Shown here one piece after another: positions 52,464-61,376 of a stretch of DNA of 64,000 nt (position 1 is the stretch's first letter; every line of letters begins with the position of its first letter). The translations under genes were made by a program, and so were the position numbers. This DNA is from Pseudomonadota bacterium (lineage in GTDB: Bacteria > Pseudomonadota > Alphaproteobacteria > Sphingomonadales > Sphingomonadaceae). Where the stretch lies: NCBI GenBank assembly GCA_020160755.1, contig JAIUPN010000004.1, positions 186,001 through 250,000 on the forward strand, written 5' to 3'. Below the pieces are notes generated by a model. The model was not told the DNA's origin. It saw only the letters and a program-made list of their open reading frames with translations, and ran no database searches.

Positions 52464-52484
52464 GGGCGTCCGGCCCGGACGCCC
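52464..52484. terminator. Perfect hairpin between convergent AraC and TonB genes
   Basis: The 10-base arms GGGCGTCCGG (52464-52473) and CCGGACGCCC (52475-52484) abut with one base between, immediately after the AraC stop codon. A T-run is absent, so it is at best a weak terminator for both genes. Confidence 0.45.
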
Positions 52485-52494
52485 ATGCCCTGCA

Positions 52495-54861
52495 TCAGAA
52501 GCGCGCGTTGACGCTGACCCAATAGCTGCGCGCCTTGTCCTTGTTGTTGTAGTGATCGATGTAGGTCGGCGTGTAGGCACCGTTCACCGGATTGCCGAAG
52601 TCGACGTCATAACCGCGGAAGTCGCGATCGAGCAGATTGTTCACGCGGCCGCTGATCGTCAGATAGTCGTTCAGCCGATATTGCGCGCCAAGGTTCAGCA
52701 CAGTGTAGCTGTTGTAATAGAGGTGGTCGCCGTTCGTTGCGACGCCGCGATAGCGACGCGAGCGATGTTCGGCCGAGAGCTGCGTCGACAGCCCGTCGAG
52801 CGGCTCCCAGTCGATCGTCGCGTTCGCCATATGCTTTGCCGACTGGGTCAGCGGCTGCCCCGCCGAGGCGCCGGTGAGCTGCTTGCTGTCGGTGTAGGTA
52901 TAGTTGGCGCGCAGCGACAGGCCGGGAAAGAACTGATAGCGGCCCGCGACCTCGGCACCCTTGATCCGCGCCTTGTCGACGTTGAACGGGATGCTGATCG
53001 TGCTGCCCAATCCGAGCACGGCATAATAGTCGCCCAGATTGGCGCACGGCCGGACGAAATTGGTCAGCGCGCACGGGCGGACGATCGTGGTGTCGATCTT
53101 GTCCTTGAACTTGTTGTGGAACAGCGTGACGTTGATCCCGCTGTTGGCGGTCGGGTTCCAGTAGATCGCCGCCTCGCTGTTGACGCTGGTTTCGGGCTTC
53201 AGATCGGGGTTGCCGATGAAGGGGCTGGTGCCCTGTCCGCCGAACCCGCGGATGCCGTCGTACAGGTCGGTGGTCTTCGGCGTCTTGTAGCCTGTGCTGA
53301 CCCCGCCCTTGACCGTCAATGTCGGGGTGATGGCATAGTTGGCATAGATGCGCGGGCTGACATGACCGCCGAAGAGGTTGTGATTGTCGTAGCGGATGCC
53401 GCCGGTAAGCGTGAAACCCTCGAAGATCGTCCAGTTGTCCTCCGCGAACAGCGACCAGATGCGATGATCCTGCACCGCCTCGATTCCGCCAACCGCAGCC
53501 TCCAGCCCGAATACACCATCGTCGAGCGTTCCGTCGATATACTGGCCGCCGATCACGAAATGATGGCGCCCCGCCAGATTTTCGACCGGGATATCGATCC
53601 GCGCGTCGAGCGTATATTGCGCGCTTTCGAGCGTGCGCAGCGGGCGCGGCAGGAAGGTGCTTTCGGCGAGCGCGCGGCGCTGCGCGGTCGGCATTCCGGC
53701 ATAGGGGCCGGTGCCGCTGAACATCTGTTGCAATTGCAGGCGTTCGGCGACCGAGAAGGGCATGGTGCGGCCCTTGTTGTTCGTTTTGATGTGGGCGAAC
53801 GACAGGAAAGCCCGCGCGAAGCCAAAGTCGCCATTATAGGTTCCGGCCCACGACAGACGGTCGAAGACCTGATTTTCGGTATAGCCGACGCGCGGCTGGA
53901 CGATGCCGCCCGACGCACGCCAGATGCTCTCGATCCCGTCGAGCGTGCCGAGTGGATAGGTGATCGCGCCGCTGACCGGATCGACGATCGGCGTATTGTC
54001 ATAGACCTGTTTCGAATAATCGATGTCGAAGATCAGGCTGTGGTCGGGCGACGGGGTGAAGGTCAGCGACCCGCCATAGCTGCGGTTGGTGTTCTTCACC
54101 GTCTTGCCGCCGCCGCCGAAGCCCAGCCCGCGCACATGCGACACGCCCGCAGGATCGACGACCGGCGCGAAATCGGGTTCGGAGGGGTAACGCTTGTAGA
54201 AGGAGCCGCGCAGTTTCATCCCGATGATGCCGGGGACGATCGGGCCGCTGACATTGGCGTCGAACGTCATGTCGTCGCCGAAGTCGCTGTCTTCCTGGAT
54301 GCTGCGTCCGAAGGTCGCCGAGCCCGACCAGCGGTCGAGGACCTTTTTCGTGATGATGTTGATCACGCCGCCCAGCGCGTCGGCGCCATAGAGCGTCGAG
54401 GCGGGGCCACGAATGACCTCGATCCGCTCGATCGCGTCGAGTGGCGGGATGTGGTTGAACTGGTTTCCGCCGAAGCTGTTCGGGTAGATGTCGCCATGGT
54501 TGTTCTGGCGGCGGCCGTCGATCAGGATCAGCGTATAGTCGGATCCCATGCCGCGGATGCTGATCGTGCGCTGGCCCGTCTTGTCCGACGTTTCGCCGAC
54601 GTCGACACCCTCGATATCGCGCACCGCGTCGATCAGCGTCATATAGGGCCGCTCGCGCAGCTCCTCGGCGGTGACGACCGTGATGCTGGCGGGGGCATCG
54701 GTGATTTTCTGTTCGAACCCTGCGGCGGTGACGACGATATCCGATCCGGCGGGGGCTTCGTCGCCTTCGTTCGCGGCGGCCGGTGCCGCGATGAGCGCGG
54801 CGATCGCCATGAAGCAACTGCCGCAGCCGAGGCGGGCAGCGGAGCGATGGAAAGCGGTCAT
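52495..54861 (-). CDS. TonB-dependent receptor, siderophore/colicin type
   Basis: This 788-residue receptor is close to the FepA/CirA pattern. It has a signal peptide (about 1-30), a TonB box region near SDIVVTAAG, a plug with RTISIRGMGSDYTLILIDG and RIEVIRGPASTLYGADALGG, and a barrel with C-terminal YWVSVNARF. It probably imports a ferric siderophore. An iron-type operator sits about 19 bases before its ATG (54861). Its neighbours are a PchR-like AraC regulator and a two-component system on the same strand. Confidence 0.93.
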   Translation of the reverse strand: MTAFHRSAARLGCGSCFMAIAALIAAPAAANEGDEAPAGSDIVVTAAGFEQKITDAPASITVVTAEELRERPYMTLIDAVRDIEGVDVGETSDKTGQRTISIRGMGSDYTLILIDGRRQNNHGDIYPNSFGGNQFNHIPPLDAIERIEVIRGPASTLYGADALGGVINIITKKVLDRWSGSATFGRSIQEDSDFGDDMTFDANVSGPIVPGIIGMKLRGSFYKRYPSEPDFAPVVDPAGVSHVRGLGFGGGGKTVKNTNRSYGGSLTFTPSPDHSLIFDIDYSKQVYDNTPIVDPVSGAITYPLGTLDGIESIWRASGGIVQPRVGYTENQVFDRLSWAGTYNGDFGFARAFLSFAHIKTNNKGRTMPFSVAERLQLQQMFSGTGPYAGMPTAQRRALAESTFLPRPLRTLESAQYTLDARIDIPVENLAGRHHFVIGGQYIDGTLDDGVFGLEAAVGGIEAVQDHRIWSLFAEDNWTIFEGFTLTGGIRYDNHNLFGGHVSPRIYANYAITPTLTVKGGVSTGYKTPKTTDLYDGIRGFGGQGTSPFIGNPDLKPETSVNSEAAIYWNPTANSGINVTLFHNKFKDKIDTTIVRPCALTNFVRPCANLGDYYAVLGLGSTISIPFNVDKARIKGAEVAGRYQFFPGLSLRANYTYTDSKQLTGASAGQPLTQSAKHMANATIDWEPLDGLSTQLSAEHRSRRYRGVATNGDHLYYNSYTVLNLGAQYRLNDYLTISGRVNNLLDRDFRGYDVDFGNPVNGAYTPTYIDHYNNKDKARSYWVSVNARF

Positions 54862-54879
54862 GAGATAGTCCCCCGATAA

Positions 54880-54894
54880 TGCGAATGATTTGCA
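54880..54894 (-). promoter_or_regulatory. Fur-type iron operator upstream of the siderophore receptor
   Basis: Read on the minus strand the site is TGCAAATCATTCGCA, a 7-1-7 palindrome with one arm mismatch. It resembles alphaproteobacterial Fur/Mur sites (TGC...GCA). Read on the plus strand, 54875-54893 also matches the classical GATAATGATAATCATTATC Fur box at 14 of 19 positions. It lies just before the ribosome site of the receptor gene. Confidence 0.62.
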
Positions 54895-55012
54895 AAAAGC
54901 TCGGCGCGCACCTGATGCGGACGCCGCGCGGGGTCAATTCAGAATCGGGATCACGTGTATGGCAGCAACATTTTGTTACAATCGGCGGCGGCGCGAGGCG
55001 AGGTGACGCAGG

Positions 55013-56350
55013 CTAGGCTGGCATCCGCGCTTCGTCGCGCGGCAGCGTCAGGCTGACCCCAAGGCCGCCGAGGGGGCTGTCGCGCAGGGTCAGCGTGCCG
55101 CCCATCGCGGCGGCAGCCTTGTGCGCCGCTGCGAGGCCGATTCCCGCGCCGCCGGCATCGCGTGCGCGCGCTTCATCGAGCCGGCGAAACGGCAGCAGCG
55201 CTTCGTCGCGCCGGTCGAGCGGAATGCCCGGCCCGTCGTCATCGACGTCGATCGTGAAATGATGCGGTCCGTCCTTGCGAAGGGTGAGTTCGACGCGGTC
55301 TGCATGGCGCCGCGCATTGTCGATCAGGTTGGCGAGAATGCGCTTGATCGTGAGCGGGCGCGCGGTGGCCAGCAAAGCGTCGGGACCGCGATAGACGACA
55401 TCGTCGCCGAGGTCGGCGGCGGTGTCGGCGACGGTGGCGAGCAGCGCTGCGGCGTCGATCAGCCGCGGTACTTCTTCTTCGCCGCTCCGGAAATAGGACA
55501 GCGTCGCCTCGATGAAGCTTTCCATCTCGGTCAGATCGGCGCTCATCGCCTCGCGCGCTTCGCTGTCGCGCAGCAGCGACGCGCGCAGGCGGAGCCGCTG
55601 GATGGGGGTGCGCAGGTCGTGCGATACTGCGACCAGCGCCTCGGTCTGGTCGCTCATCGCGCGGAAAAGGCGGTCCTGCATCGCCGAAAAGGCGGTCGCG
55701 ACGCGCCGCACTTCGGCGGGGCCATCGACGATGACCGGACTCGGACGGTCGCCGCTTGTCCGGTCCGCCGCGGCGGCGAGGTCGCTGAGCGGGCGGACGA
55801 GCGCGCGGATCATGACGAGCGCGATTCCGAGCACCGCCGCGACGAGCAGCAGGTGAAACAGGATGACCATACGCGGGTCGGGCGGCGCGCCGAGATAGGG
55901 ACTGAGGCGAAAGGTGACGAAGCTGCCGTCGGCGATCCGCAGCGCACCGACAAGGTCGCGCTCGCCGCGCTCGGCCGACGGCATCAGCGTCAGCCGCAGT
56001 TCGCGCGACGTCAGGCCCGGCGCCGAGCGGACAAGGCGCGAGCGCAGATGCTGGAGCTGGGTATAAGAGGCGCTGACGTCGGTGATGACGGTACTCGGCA
56101 CCCAGTTGAGCGAGAGATCGCCCGCCGCGAGTTCGCGAAGCCGTTCGCCGCGGTTGCGCGGGTGATGCGCCAGCGCGGTGCTTTCTGCGTCGGTCAGTCG
56201 GCTGGCGATTTGCCCGATCTCCCGATCGGACAGGAGTTCGCGTTCCTGCCAGCGCTGGAGTGCAAGATTGCCGAGCAGTTCGAGAAGGATCGCGCCGACC
56301 AGCACCAGCAGGATCCGCCCGACCATCGCCTCGGGAAGGCGCAGGCGCAT
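55013..56350 (-). CDS. Two-component sensor histidine kinase
   Basis: This 445-residue kinase has two membrane helices (about 10-30 and 162-185) around a periplasmic domain of about 130 residues, HAMP, the phosphoacceptor motif VSHDLRTPIQRLRLR (about residue 243) and an ATPase domain (NLIDNARRHA, DDDGPGIPLDRR, GGAGIGLAAAHK). The architecture is EnvZ/QseC-like. The gene starts 3 bases after the response regulator stop, so the pair is one operon. Signal unknown. Confidence 0.92.
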   Translation of the reverse strand: MRLRLPEAMVGRILLVLVGAILLELLGNLALQRWQERELLSDREIGQIASRLTDAESTALAHHPRNRGERLRELAAGDLSLNWVPSTVITDVSASYTQLQHLRSRLVRSAPGLTSRELRLTLMPSAERGERDLVGALRIADGSFVTFRLSPYLGAPPDPRMVILFHLLLVAAVLGIALVMIRALVRPLSDLAAAADRTSGDRPSPVIVDGPAEVRRVATAFSAMQDRLFRAMSDQTEALVAVSHDLRTPIQRLRLRASLLRDSEAREAMSADLTEMESFIEATLSYFRSGEEEVPRLIDAAALLATVADTAADLGDDVVYRGPDALLATARPLTIKRILANLIDNARRHADRVELTLRKDGPHHFTIDVDDDGPGIPLDRRDEALLPFRRLDEARARDAGGAGIGLAAAHKAAAAMGGTLTLRDSPLGGLGVSLTLPRDEARMPA

Positions 56351-56353
56351 TGA

Positions 56354-57124
56354 TCAGGTCACGGTAACGTCGGCCGCGAGCATATAGCCGACGCCGCGAA
56401 CGGTGCGGATCAGCGGGCGCACCTTCCGGCCGTCGCCAAGCTTGCGGCGCAGCCGGCTGACGAGCACGTCGACGCTGCGGTCGGTCGACGATCCGATGCG
56501 GCTGCGCGACAATTCGAGCAGGCGCTCGCGGCCGATCATCCGCTGCGGATTGCGGAGCAGGGCGAGCAGCAGGTCCTGTTCGGCGGCGGTCAGGTCGACC
56601 TCGGCGCCCGACGGCGCGATCAGCTCGCGGCGCCGCGCGTGATATTGCCATGCGGCAAATTCGAAGCGTTCGGGGATGGGGGCGTCGAGAGGGGCGTGCG
56701 GATCGCGCATTCGCCGCAGGACGGCGCGGACGCGGGCGAGCACTTCGGACCGGCCAAAGGGCTTGGCGATATAATCGTCGGCGCCGACATCGAGTCCGGC
56801 GACTCGATCGCTTTCCTGCCCGCGCGCGCTGATCATGATGATCGGCACATGGCTTCGCTCGCGGATCGTCCGGCACAGTTCGATCCCGCTGTCGCCGGGC
56901 AACATGATGTCGAGCAGGATCAAGTCGATCCGTCCCGTGCCGATGATCTCTTGCAATTCCGCACCGTCGCGCGCGCCGCTGACCTCATAACCGCATTCGC
57001 GCAATATCCGCGCCAACAGCGTGCGCACCCCCGCGTCGTCGTCGACGACGACGATATGATGGGCAAGCGCCGGAGTCCGGGCGGGGGCGGGCGCTGGCTC
57101 GGGGCGCGTGGCTATGGCCGGCAA
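56354..57124 (-). CDS. OmpR-family response regulator
   Basis: This 256-residue protein has an Ala/Pro-rich N-terminal extension (about 20 residues), a receiver (VVVDDDAGVRTLL; phosphoacceptor Asp in LILLDIMLPG; Lys in IAKPFG) and a winged-helix DNA-binding domain ending in IRTVRGVGYMLAADV. The start is TTG, supported by AAGGAG 8 bases upstream with no better ATG nearby. It pairs with the sensor kinase 3 bases downstream. A palindrome lies about 75 bases upstream. Confidence 0.92.
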   Translation of the reverse strand: MPAIATRPEPAPAPARTPALAHHIVVVDDDAGVRTLLARILRECGYEVSGARDGAELQEIIGTGRIDLILLDIMLPGDSGIELCRTIRERSHVPIIMISARGQESDRVAGLDVGADDYIAKPFGRSEVLARVRAVLRRMRDPHAPLDAPIPERFEFAAWQYHARRRELIAPSGAEVDLTAAEQDLLLALLRNPQRMIGRERLLELSRSRIGSSTDRSVDVLVSRLRRKLGDGRKVRPLIRTVRGVGYMLAADVTVT

Positions 57125-57200
57125 GATGGGGGCTCCTTGGTAACAGGTCCATTGTCGGACCGCGGCTTCGGGAAAGCCCCGGCAGACGATGTGATAACTA

Positions 57201-57215
57201 TTCGCATTATGCGAA
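57201..57215. promoter_or_regulatory. Perfect 7-1-7 palindrome upstream of the two-component operon
   Basis: The sequence TTCGCATTATGCGAA has perfect 7-base arms around one base. It uses the same half-site (ATTCGCA/TGCGAAT) as the iron-type operator at 54880 but in the opposite arrangement. It lies between the response regulator start (57124) and the universal stress protein gene (57303). Confidence 0.5.
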
Positions 57216-57234
57216 ATATCAATGGCCGAGCCAT

Positions 57235-57248
57235 TTGACCGCGATCAA
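57235..57248 (+). promoter_or_regulatory. FNR box upstream of the universal stress protein gene
   Basis: TTGACCGCGATCAA is a full match to the anaerobox TTGAY-N4-RTCAA. Its centre is about 61 bases before the ATG at 57303, a suitable place for activation at -41.5 with a ~20-base leader. An FNR-type regulator is encoded in the next gene. Confidence 0.72.
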
Positions 57249-57302
57249 TGACCGTATCCGGACGACGCGGCATGACTTCCTCGCAACCGCAGGAGGAATG
57301 AT

Positions 57303-58097
57303 ATGCGAAATCTGTTGATCCATGCCGATGCGAGCCGGGCCATGGCGGCGCGAACGGAAACCGCTCTGGCGATCGGCCGGCGGCACCGCTCGCATCTGAG
57401 TTTCCTGATCGCTTCGCCCTTTCAGCAGTTCATCGCGACCGATCCTTTCGGCGGGATGTATCTGGCGGCGGGGCAACTTGCCAAAGCCGAGCTTGCCGAT
57501 CAGGAACTGGCCGAGCGGCTGGCGACCGAGCTGGCGCGCGAGGATGTGCCATGGGATGTCGCGATTGCCGATGGCGATGTCTTGTCCGCGATGTCTCTCG
57601 CCGCGACGCTGGCGGACCTTGCCATCGTGTCGCTTGGACAGCCGAACACGCCGATGAGGGCGGGCGACCTGGCGTTGACAGTGCCTGTGCCCGTACTGGC
57701 GATTCCCGAAAGCAGCGGCCCCGTCGACCTCGACGCGCCGGTAATGGTTGCTTGGAACGGCAGCCCGCAGGCGGCACATGCGCTGCGCGCGGCGGTGCCG
57801 CTGATACGCGACGCGAGCGAGGTCATCCTGGTCACGGTCGGCGCCGACGACGGACGGATCCCGGCGGAGGATGCGCTGCGGTACCTGTCGCGTCACGGGA
57901 TCCACGCCGATTTTCGTCAGGTGGAGCGCGGGACGGTTACCGCCGAGGAGATATTGGAGCAGCAGGCGAAGACGATCGCCCCCGGCCTGATCGTCATGGG
58001 CGCCTTTGGCCGGCCGCGCCTGCGCGAGACATTGTTCGGCGGCGTAACCCGCTACCTTCTCGAAGCCGCGCCGGCGCCCCTGCTGCTCGCGCACTAG
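57303..58097 (+). CDS. Tandem universal stress protein
   Basis: This 264-residue protein has two Usp-like halves. The C-terminal half keeps the ATP-binding pattern G-x2-G-x9-G in GAFGRPRLRETLFGG, while the N-terminal half is degenerate. Such proteins are induced under oxygen limitation in many proteobacteria. ATG at 57303 with AGGAGGA. An FNR box lies upstream and the FNR-type gene is 67 bases downstream. Confidence 0.87.
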   Translation: MRNLLIHADASRAMAARTETALAIGRRHRSHLSFLIASPFQQFIATDPFGGMYLAAGQLAKAELADQELAERLATELAREDVPWDVAIADGDVLSAMSLAATLADLAIVSLGQPNTPMRAGDLALTVPVPVLAIPESSGPVDLDAPVMVAWNGSPQAAHALRAAVPLIRDASEVILVTVGADDGRIPAEDALRYLSRHGIHADFRQVERGTVTAEEILEQQAKTIAPGLIVMGAFGRPRLRETLFGGVTRYLLEAAPAPLLLAH

Positions 58098-58164
58098 GGT
58101 CCTGACCCTGGGGTTTCGGTCCGCGACGCTTTTCAAATCGGCCGCCTTCCTGTAGGGCGGCCGC

Positions 58165-58854
58165 GTGACCGATTGTGCTACCTGCGTTGTCCGAAACCGC
58201 GCGATTTGCGCGAGCCTGAACCCCGCGGAGCTTGCCGCGCTGGGCAAGATGGGGCGCCGGCAGAAGGTGCGGGCAGGGCAGACCCTGCTCTGGGAAGGCG
58301 ACGGCGCGCCCGTCGTCGCCAATGTCCTCGAAGGCGTGCTCAAACTTTTCGTCTCGACCGCCGACGGTCGCGAACAGATTGTCGGCGTCGTCTTTCCCTC
58401 AGATTTCATCGGCCGCCCGTTCGGCAAGGAAAGCCCGTACAGCGTCACCGCGATGACCGACGCCGAAGTCTGCATCTTCAACCGCAACAATTTTGACGAT
58501 TTTGCGAGTTCGCACCCCGATCTCCAGCAAAAGCTGCTCCGCCGCACGCTCGATGAGCTGGACCGTGCGCGGCACTGGATGATGTTGCTCGGGCGCAAGT
58601 CGGCGTCGGAGAAGGTCGCCTCCTTCCTGCTCGAAATGTCCGAGCGCCTGTCGGGACAGGGATGCCAGTCAGGCGCGCGCGACGGGTTCGAGCTGCCCTT
58701 CGGCCGCCAGCAGATCGCCGACATCCTCGGCCTGACGATCGAAACGACGAGCCGCCAGCTCACCAGAATGCGAGCCGACGGCGTCGTCGATCTGCCCTCG
58801 CGCCGCGAAATCGTGATCAACGATCGCGCGGCGATGGAGGATATGGCGGGTTAA
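58165..58854 (+). CDS. fnrL: FNR-type oxygen-responsive regulator
   Basis: This 229-residue Crp/Fnr protein has the N-terminal cysteines C4, C7 and C15 (CX2CX7C) and an internal C103 in AEVCIFNR, the four ligands expected for an O2-labile [4Fe-4S] cluster. The cyclic-nucleotide-like domain is followed by an HTH with GRQQIADILGLTIETTSRQL. Context (stress protein, OmpW, cbb3 oxidase) matches the FnrL/FixK regulon of alphaproteobacteria. The start is GTG at 58165. Confidence 0.92.
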   Translation: MTDCATCVVRNRAICASLNPAELAALGKMGRRQKVRAGQTLLWEGDGAPVVANVLEGVLKLFVSTADGREQIVGVVFPSDFIGRPFGKESPYSVTAMTDAEVCIFNRNNFDDFASSHPDLQQKLLRRTLDELDRARHWMMLLGRKSASEKVASFLLEMSERLSGQGCQSGARDGFELPFGRQQIADILGLTIETTSRQLTRMRADGVVDLPSRREIVINDRAAMEDMAG

Positions 58855-58863
58855 GGCCTCCAC

Positions 58864-59535
58864 TTAGAAGCGGAAAGCGACCCCGGCGCTCAGCACCCAC
58901 GGATCGAGCCGGTGCTTCGTGCGCAGCACTTCGGTCGTTCCGGCGAACCAGCGCGCGGTCGGGCGCAGGATATAGCGCTTCGCATCAAAGGTCACCGCCA
59001 GTCCCTTGTCATTGACCGGCACGTCGATCCCGGCCTGAAGCGCGACGCCGAATGTGTCGTTCATTTTTTGCCGCGTCGCGCCGAGCGCCACCGCGGTCGC
59101 GCCGGGCTTTTCATCGATGAAGATGAAATAGCTCGGCCCGGCGCCGACATAGGGCTGGACGCCGCCTTCCTTGCCGAAATGATATTTGAGCGTGAGCGTC
59201 GCGGGGACGATCTTCGCGTCCGACACCAGCCCGGCACCGGCGAGCGCGCCGCGGCCGTCGACGTCATGCTGGGTCACCCCGGCGATCGTTTCGAGCGAGA
59301 TGTTGTCGGCGACGAAATATTCGACCGCGAGGGTCGGCACCATATTGTCGTCGGCCTTGGTCTGCGTGCCCGCGGGCAAGCCGATCCGGTCCAGCTTCAC
59401 ATCCTTGATCTTGCCGTCGGGCGCGACGAGCGTTCCGAGCAGCTTGACCTGCACATCGCCTGCCTTTGCGAAGGCCTGGCCGGGAAGCGCGAGCGCGACG
59501 GCCAGCGCGGCGAGAGAGAGAGTCTGTTTTTTCAT
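58864..59535 (-). CDS. ompW: OmpW family outer membrane protein
   Basis: This 223-residue protein has a signal peptide (about 1-22) and an eight-stranded barrel pattern ending in VLSAGVAFRF, typical of OmpW (VPTLAVEYFVADNISLET, LKYHFGKEGGVQPYVGAGPSY). OmpW is a small hydrophobic channel whose expression is known to be FNR-controlled in E. coli. The ATG at 59535 has AAGGAG upstream. It shares a divergent FNR box with ccoN. Confidence 0.92.
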   Translation of the reverse strand: MKKQTLSLAALAVALALPGQAFAKAGDVQVKLLGTLVAPDGKIKDVKLDRIGLPAGTQTKADDNMVPTLAVEYFVADNISLETIAGVTQHDVDGRGALAGAGLVSDAKIVPATLTLKYHFGKEGGVQPYVGAGPSYFIFIDEKPGATAVALGATRQKMNDTFGVALQAGIDVPVNDKGLAVTFDAKRYILRPTARWFAGTTEVLRTKHRLDPWVLSAGVAFRF

Positions 59536-59614
59536 GGGTCTGGGCTCCTTGCTTGACGAAGCCGTCCCTGCGCCCGGCGCAATGCGCCCGCATTGATGCG
59601 GCGCAACAAGTTCG

Positions 59615-59628
59615 TTGATCCCGGTCAA
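59615..59628. promoter_or_regulatory. FNR box between divergent ompW and ccoN
   Basis: TTGATCCCGGTCAA is a perfect TTGAT-N4-GTCAA anaerobox. It sits about 80 bases from each start codon (59535 and 59706), so one site could serve both genes. Confidence 0.8.
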
Positions 59629-59705
59629 TGTTTCGCCGCGTCCGCGCGTCCATGGCGGCGGTGAACCGCGTGGCCGGAGGGCTGCGCCAAGCAGGGACAA
59701 GCGAT

Positions 59706-61364
59706 ATGGACGGTCTGGTAACAAAGGCGGGGGGCTGGTTGGGATTGACCCTGCTGGCGCTCGTGATGGCGGCGCTCGCGGTCGATGCGCCGTTCGCGGT
59801 GCATATGGTTATCGTTGCGCTCGCGTGCCTCGCCATGCTGTGGGCGACCGTCACGCGCGCCGACTATAGCGGCCTCGCGCGTGGCATATTGAAGATGCCC
59901 GCCGATCAGGGCGTCTATGACGACGATCCGATCCGCTGGGGCGTCATTGCGACCTTGTTCTGGGGCGTTGCGGGAATGGCCGCAGGGCTCTTTATCGCGC
60001 TCCAGCTCGCTTTCCCGGCGCTGAACCTCAATCTCGAATATACGACCTTCGGGCGGCTGCGGCCGCTGCATACCTCGGCGGTGATCTTCGCCTTCGGCGG
60101 CAATGCGCTGATCGCGACGAGCTATTATGTCGTCCAGCGCACCTGCCGCGCGCGGCTCGCCTTTCCGACGCTCGCACGCTTCGTCTTCTGGGGATATCAG
60201 CTCTTTATCGTCCTCGCGGCGACGGGCTATCTGATGGGCGTCACCGCCGCGAAAGAATATGCCGAGCCCGAATGGTATGTCGATCTGTGGCTGACGATCG
60301 TCTGGGTCGCCTATCTGGTCGTGTTCGTCGGCACGATCGTCAAGCGCCGCGAGCCGCATATCTATGTCGCGAACTGGTTCTACCTCAGCTTCATCGTCAC
60401 CATCGCAATGCTCCACATCGTCAACAATCTGTCGATGCCCGCCAGCATCTTCGGGTCCAAAAGCTACGCCGCCTTTGCCGGGGTACAGGATGCGCTGACG
60501 CAATGGTGGTACGGGCATAACGCGGTCGGATTTTTCCTGACCGCCGGCTTCCTCGCGATGATGTATTATTTCGTACCGAAGCAGGCCGAGCGGCCGGTCT
60601 ACTCCTACCGCCTGTCGATCATCCACTTCTGGTCGCTGATCTTCCTCTACATCTGGGCGGGGCCGCACCACCTCCATTACACCGCGCTGCCCGACTGGGC
60701 GCAGACGCTGGGCATGGTTTTTTCGGTCATCCTGTGGATGCCGAGCTGGGGCGGTATGATCAACGGGCTGATGACGCTCAACGGCGCGTGGGACAAGATC
60801 CGCACCGACCCGATCATCCGCATGATGGTGATGGCGCTCGCCTTCTACGGCATGAGCACCTTCGAAGGCCCGATGATGTCGATCAAATGGGTCAACTCGA
60901 TGTCGCACTATACCGACTGGACGATCGGCCACGTCCACAGCGGCGCACTCGGCTGGAACGGCATGATCACCTTTGCGGCTGTCTATTACCTCGTGCCGCG
61001 CCTCTGGGGCCGCGAGCGGCTTTACAGCCTGCGCATGGTCAACTGGCACTTCTGGCTCGCGACGGTCGGCATCGTTTTCTACGCCGCGTCGATGTGGGTC
61101 GCGGGCATCATGCAGGGCCTGATGTGGCGTGAGTACGGCGCCGACGGCTACCTGGTGTACAGCTTCGTCGAAAGCGTCGCGGCGATGCACCCGATGTACC
61201 TGATCCGCGCTGCGGGCGGGGCGATGTACCTCGCCGGCTTCCTGATCATGGTCTTCAACGTCTGGGCGACGCTCAGCGGCAGGGTGCGTGCCGAAAAGCC
61301 GATGACCGAAACCCCGTACAACGCCGCGGCGGACCGTCCGCTCGCGCCCGTCCCCGCCGAATAA
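59706..61364 (+). CDS. ccoN: cbb3-type cytochrome c oxidase subunit I
   Basis: This 552-residue catalytic subunit of the high-affinity cbb3 oxidase has about 12-14 helices and haem/CuB ligands in [51 protein letters not shown] and [11 protein letters not shown]. It reduces O2 at low oxygen. The ATG at 59706 is chosen; longer frames run across the FNR box. It heads ccoNOQP-ccoG. Confidence 0.96.
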   Translation: MDGLVTKAGGWLGLTLLALVMAALAVDAPFAVHMVIVALACLAMLWATVTRADYSGLARGILKMPADQGVYDDDPIRWGVIATLFWGVAGMAAGLFIALQLAFPALNLNLEYTTFGRLRPLHTSAVIFAFGGNALIATSYYVVQRTCRARLAFPTLARFVFWGYQLFIVLAATGYLMGVTAAKEYAEPEWYVDLWLTIVWVAYLVVFVGTIVKRREPHIYVANWFYLSFIVTIAMLHIVNNLSMPASIFGSKSYAAFAGVQDALTQWWYGHNAVGFFLTAGFLAMMYYFVPKQAERPVYSYRLSIIHFWSLIFLYIWAGPHHLHYTALPDWAQTLGMVFSVILWMPSWGGMINGLMTLNGAWDKIRTDPIIRMMVMALAFYGMSTFEGPMMSIKWVNSMSHYTDWTIGHVHSGALGWNGMITFAAVYYLVPRLWGRERLYSLRMVNWHFWLATVGIVFYAASMWVAGIMQGLMWREYGADGYLVYSFVESVAAMHPMYLIRAAGGAMYLAGFLIMVFNVWATLSGRVRAEKPMTETPYNAAADRPLAPVPAE

Positions 61365-61376
61365 GGAGCCCGGAAT

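Noticed and set aside
52552..54879. Open frame of about 775 codons opposite the siderophore receptor.
   Set aside because: It is antisense to a complete TonB receptor; composition is Arg/Asp/Ala-rich with no motif.
58096..58109. Palindrome AGGGTC-CT-GACCCT at the end of the universal stress protein gene.
   Set aside because: The two-base centre makes a poor hairpin and no T-run follows. It is neither a convincing terminator nor an FNR site.
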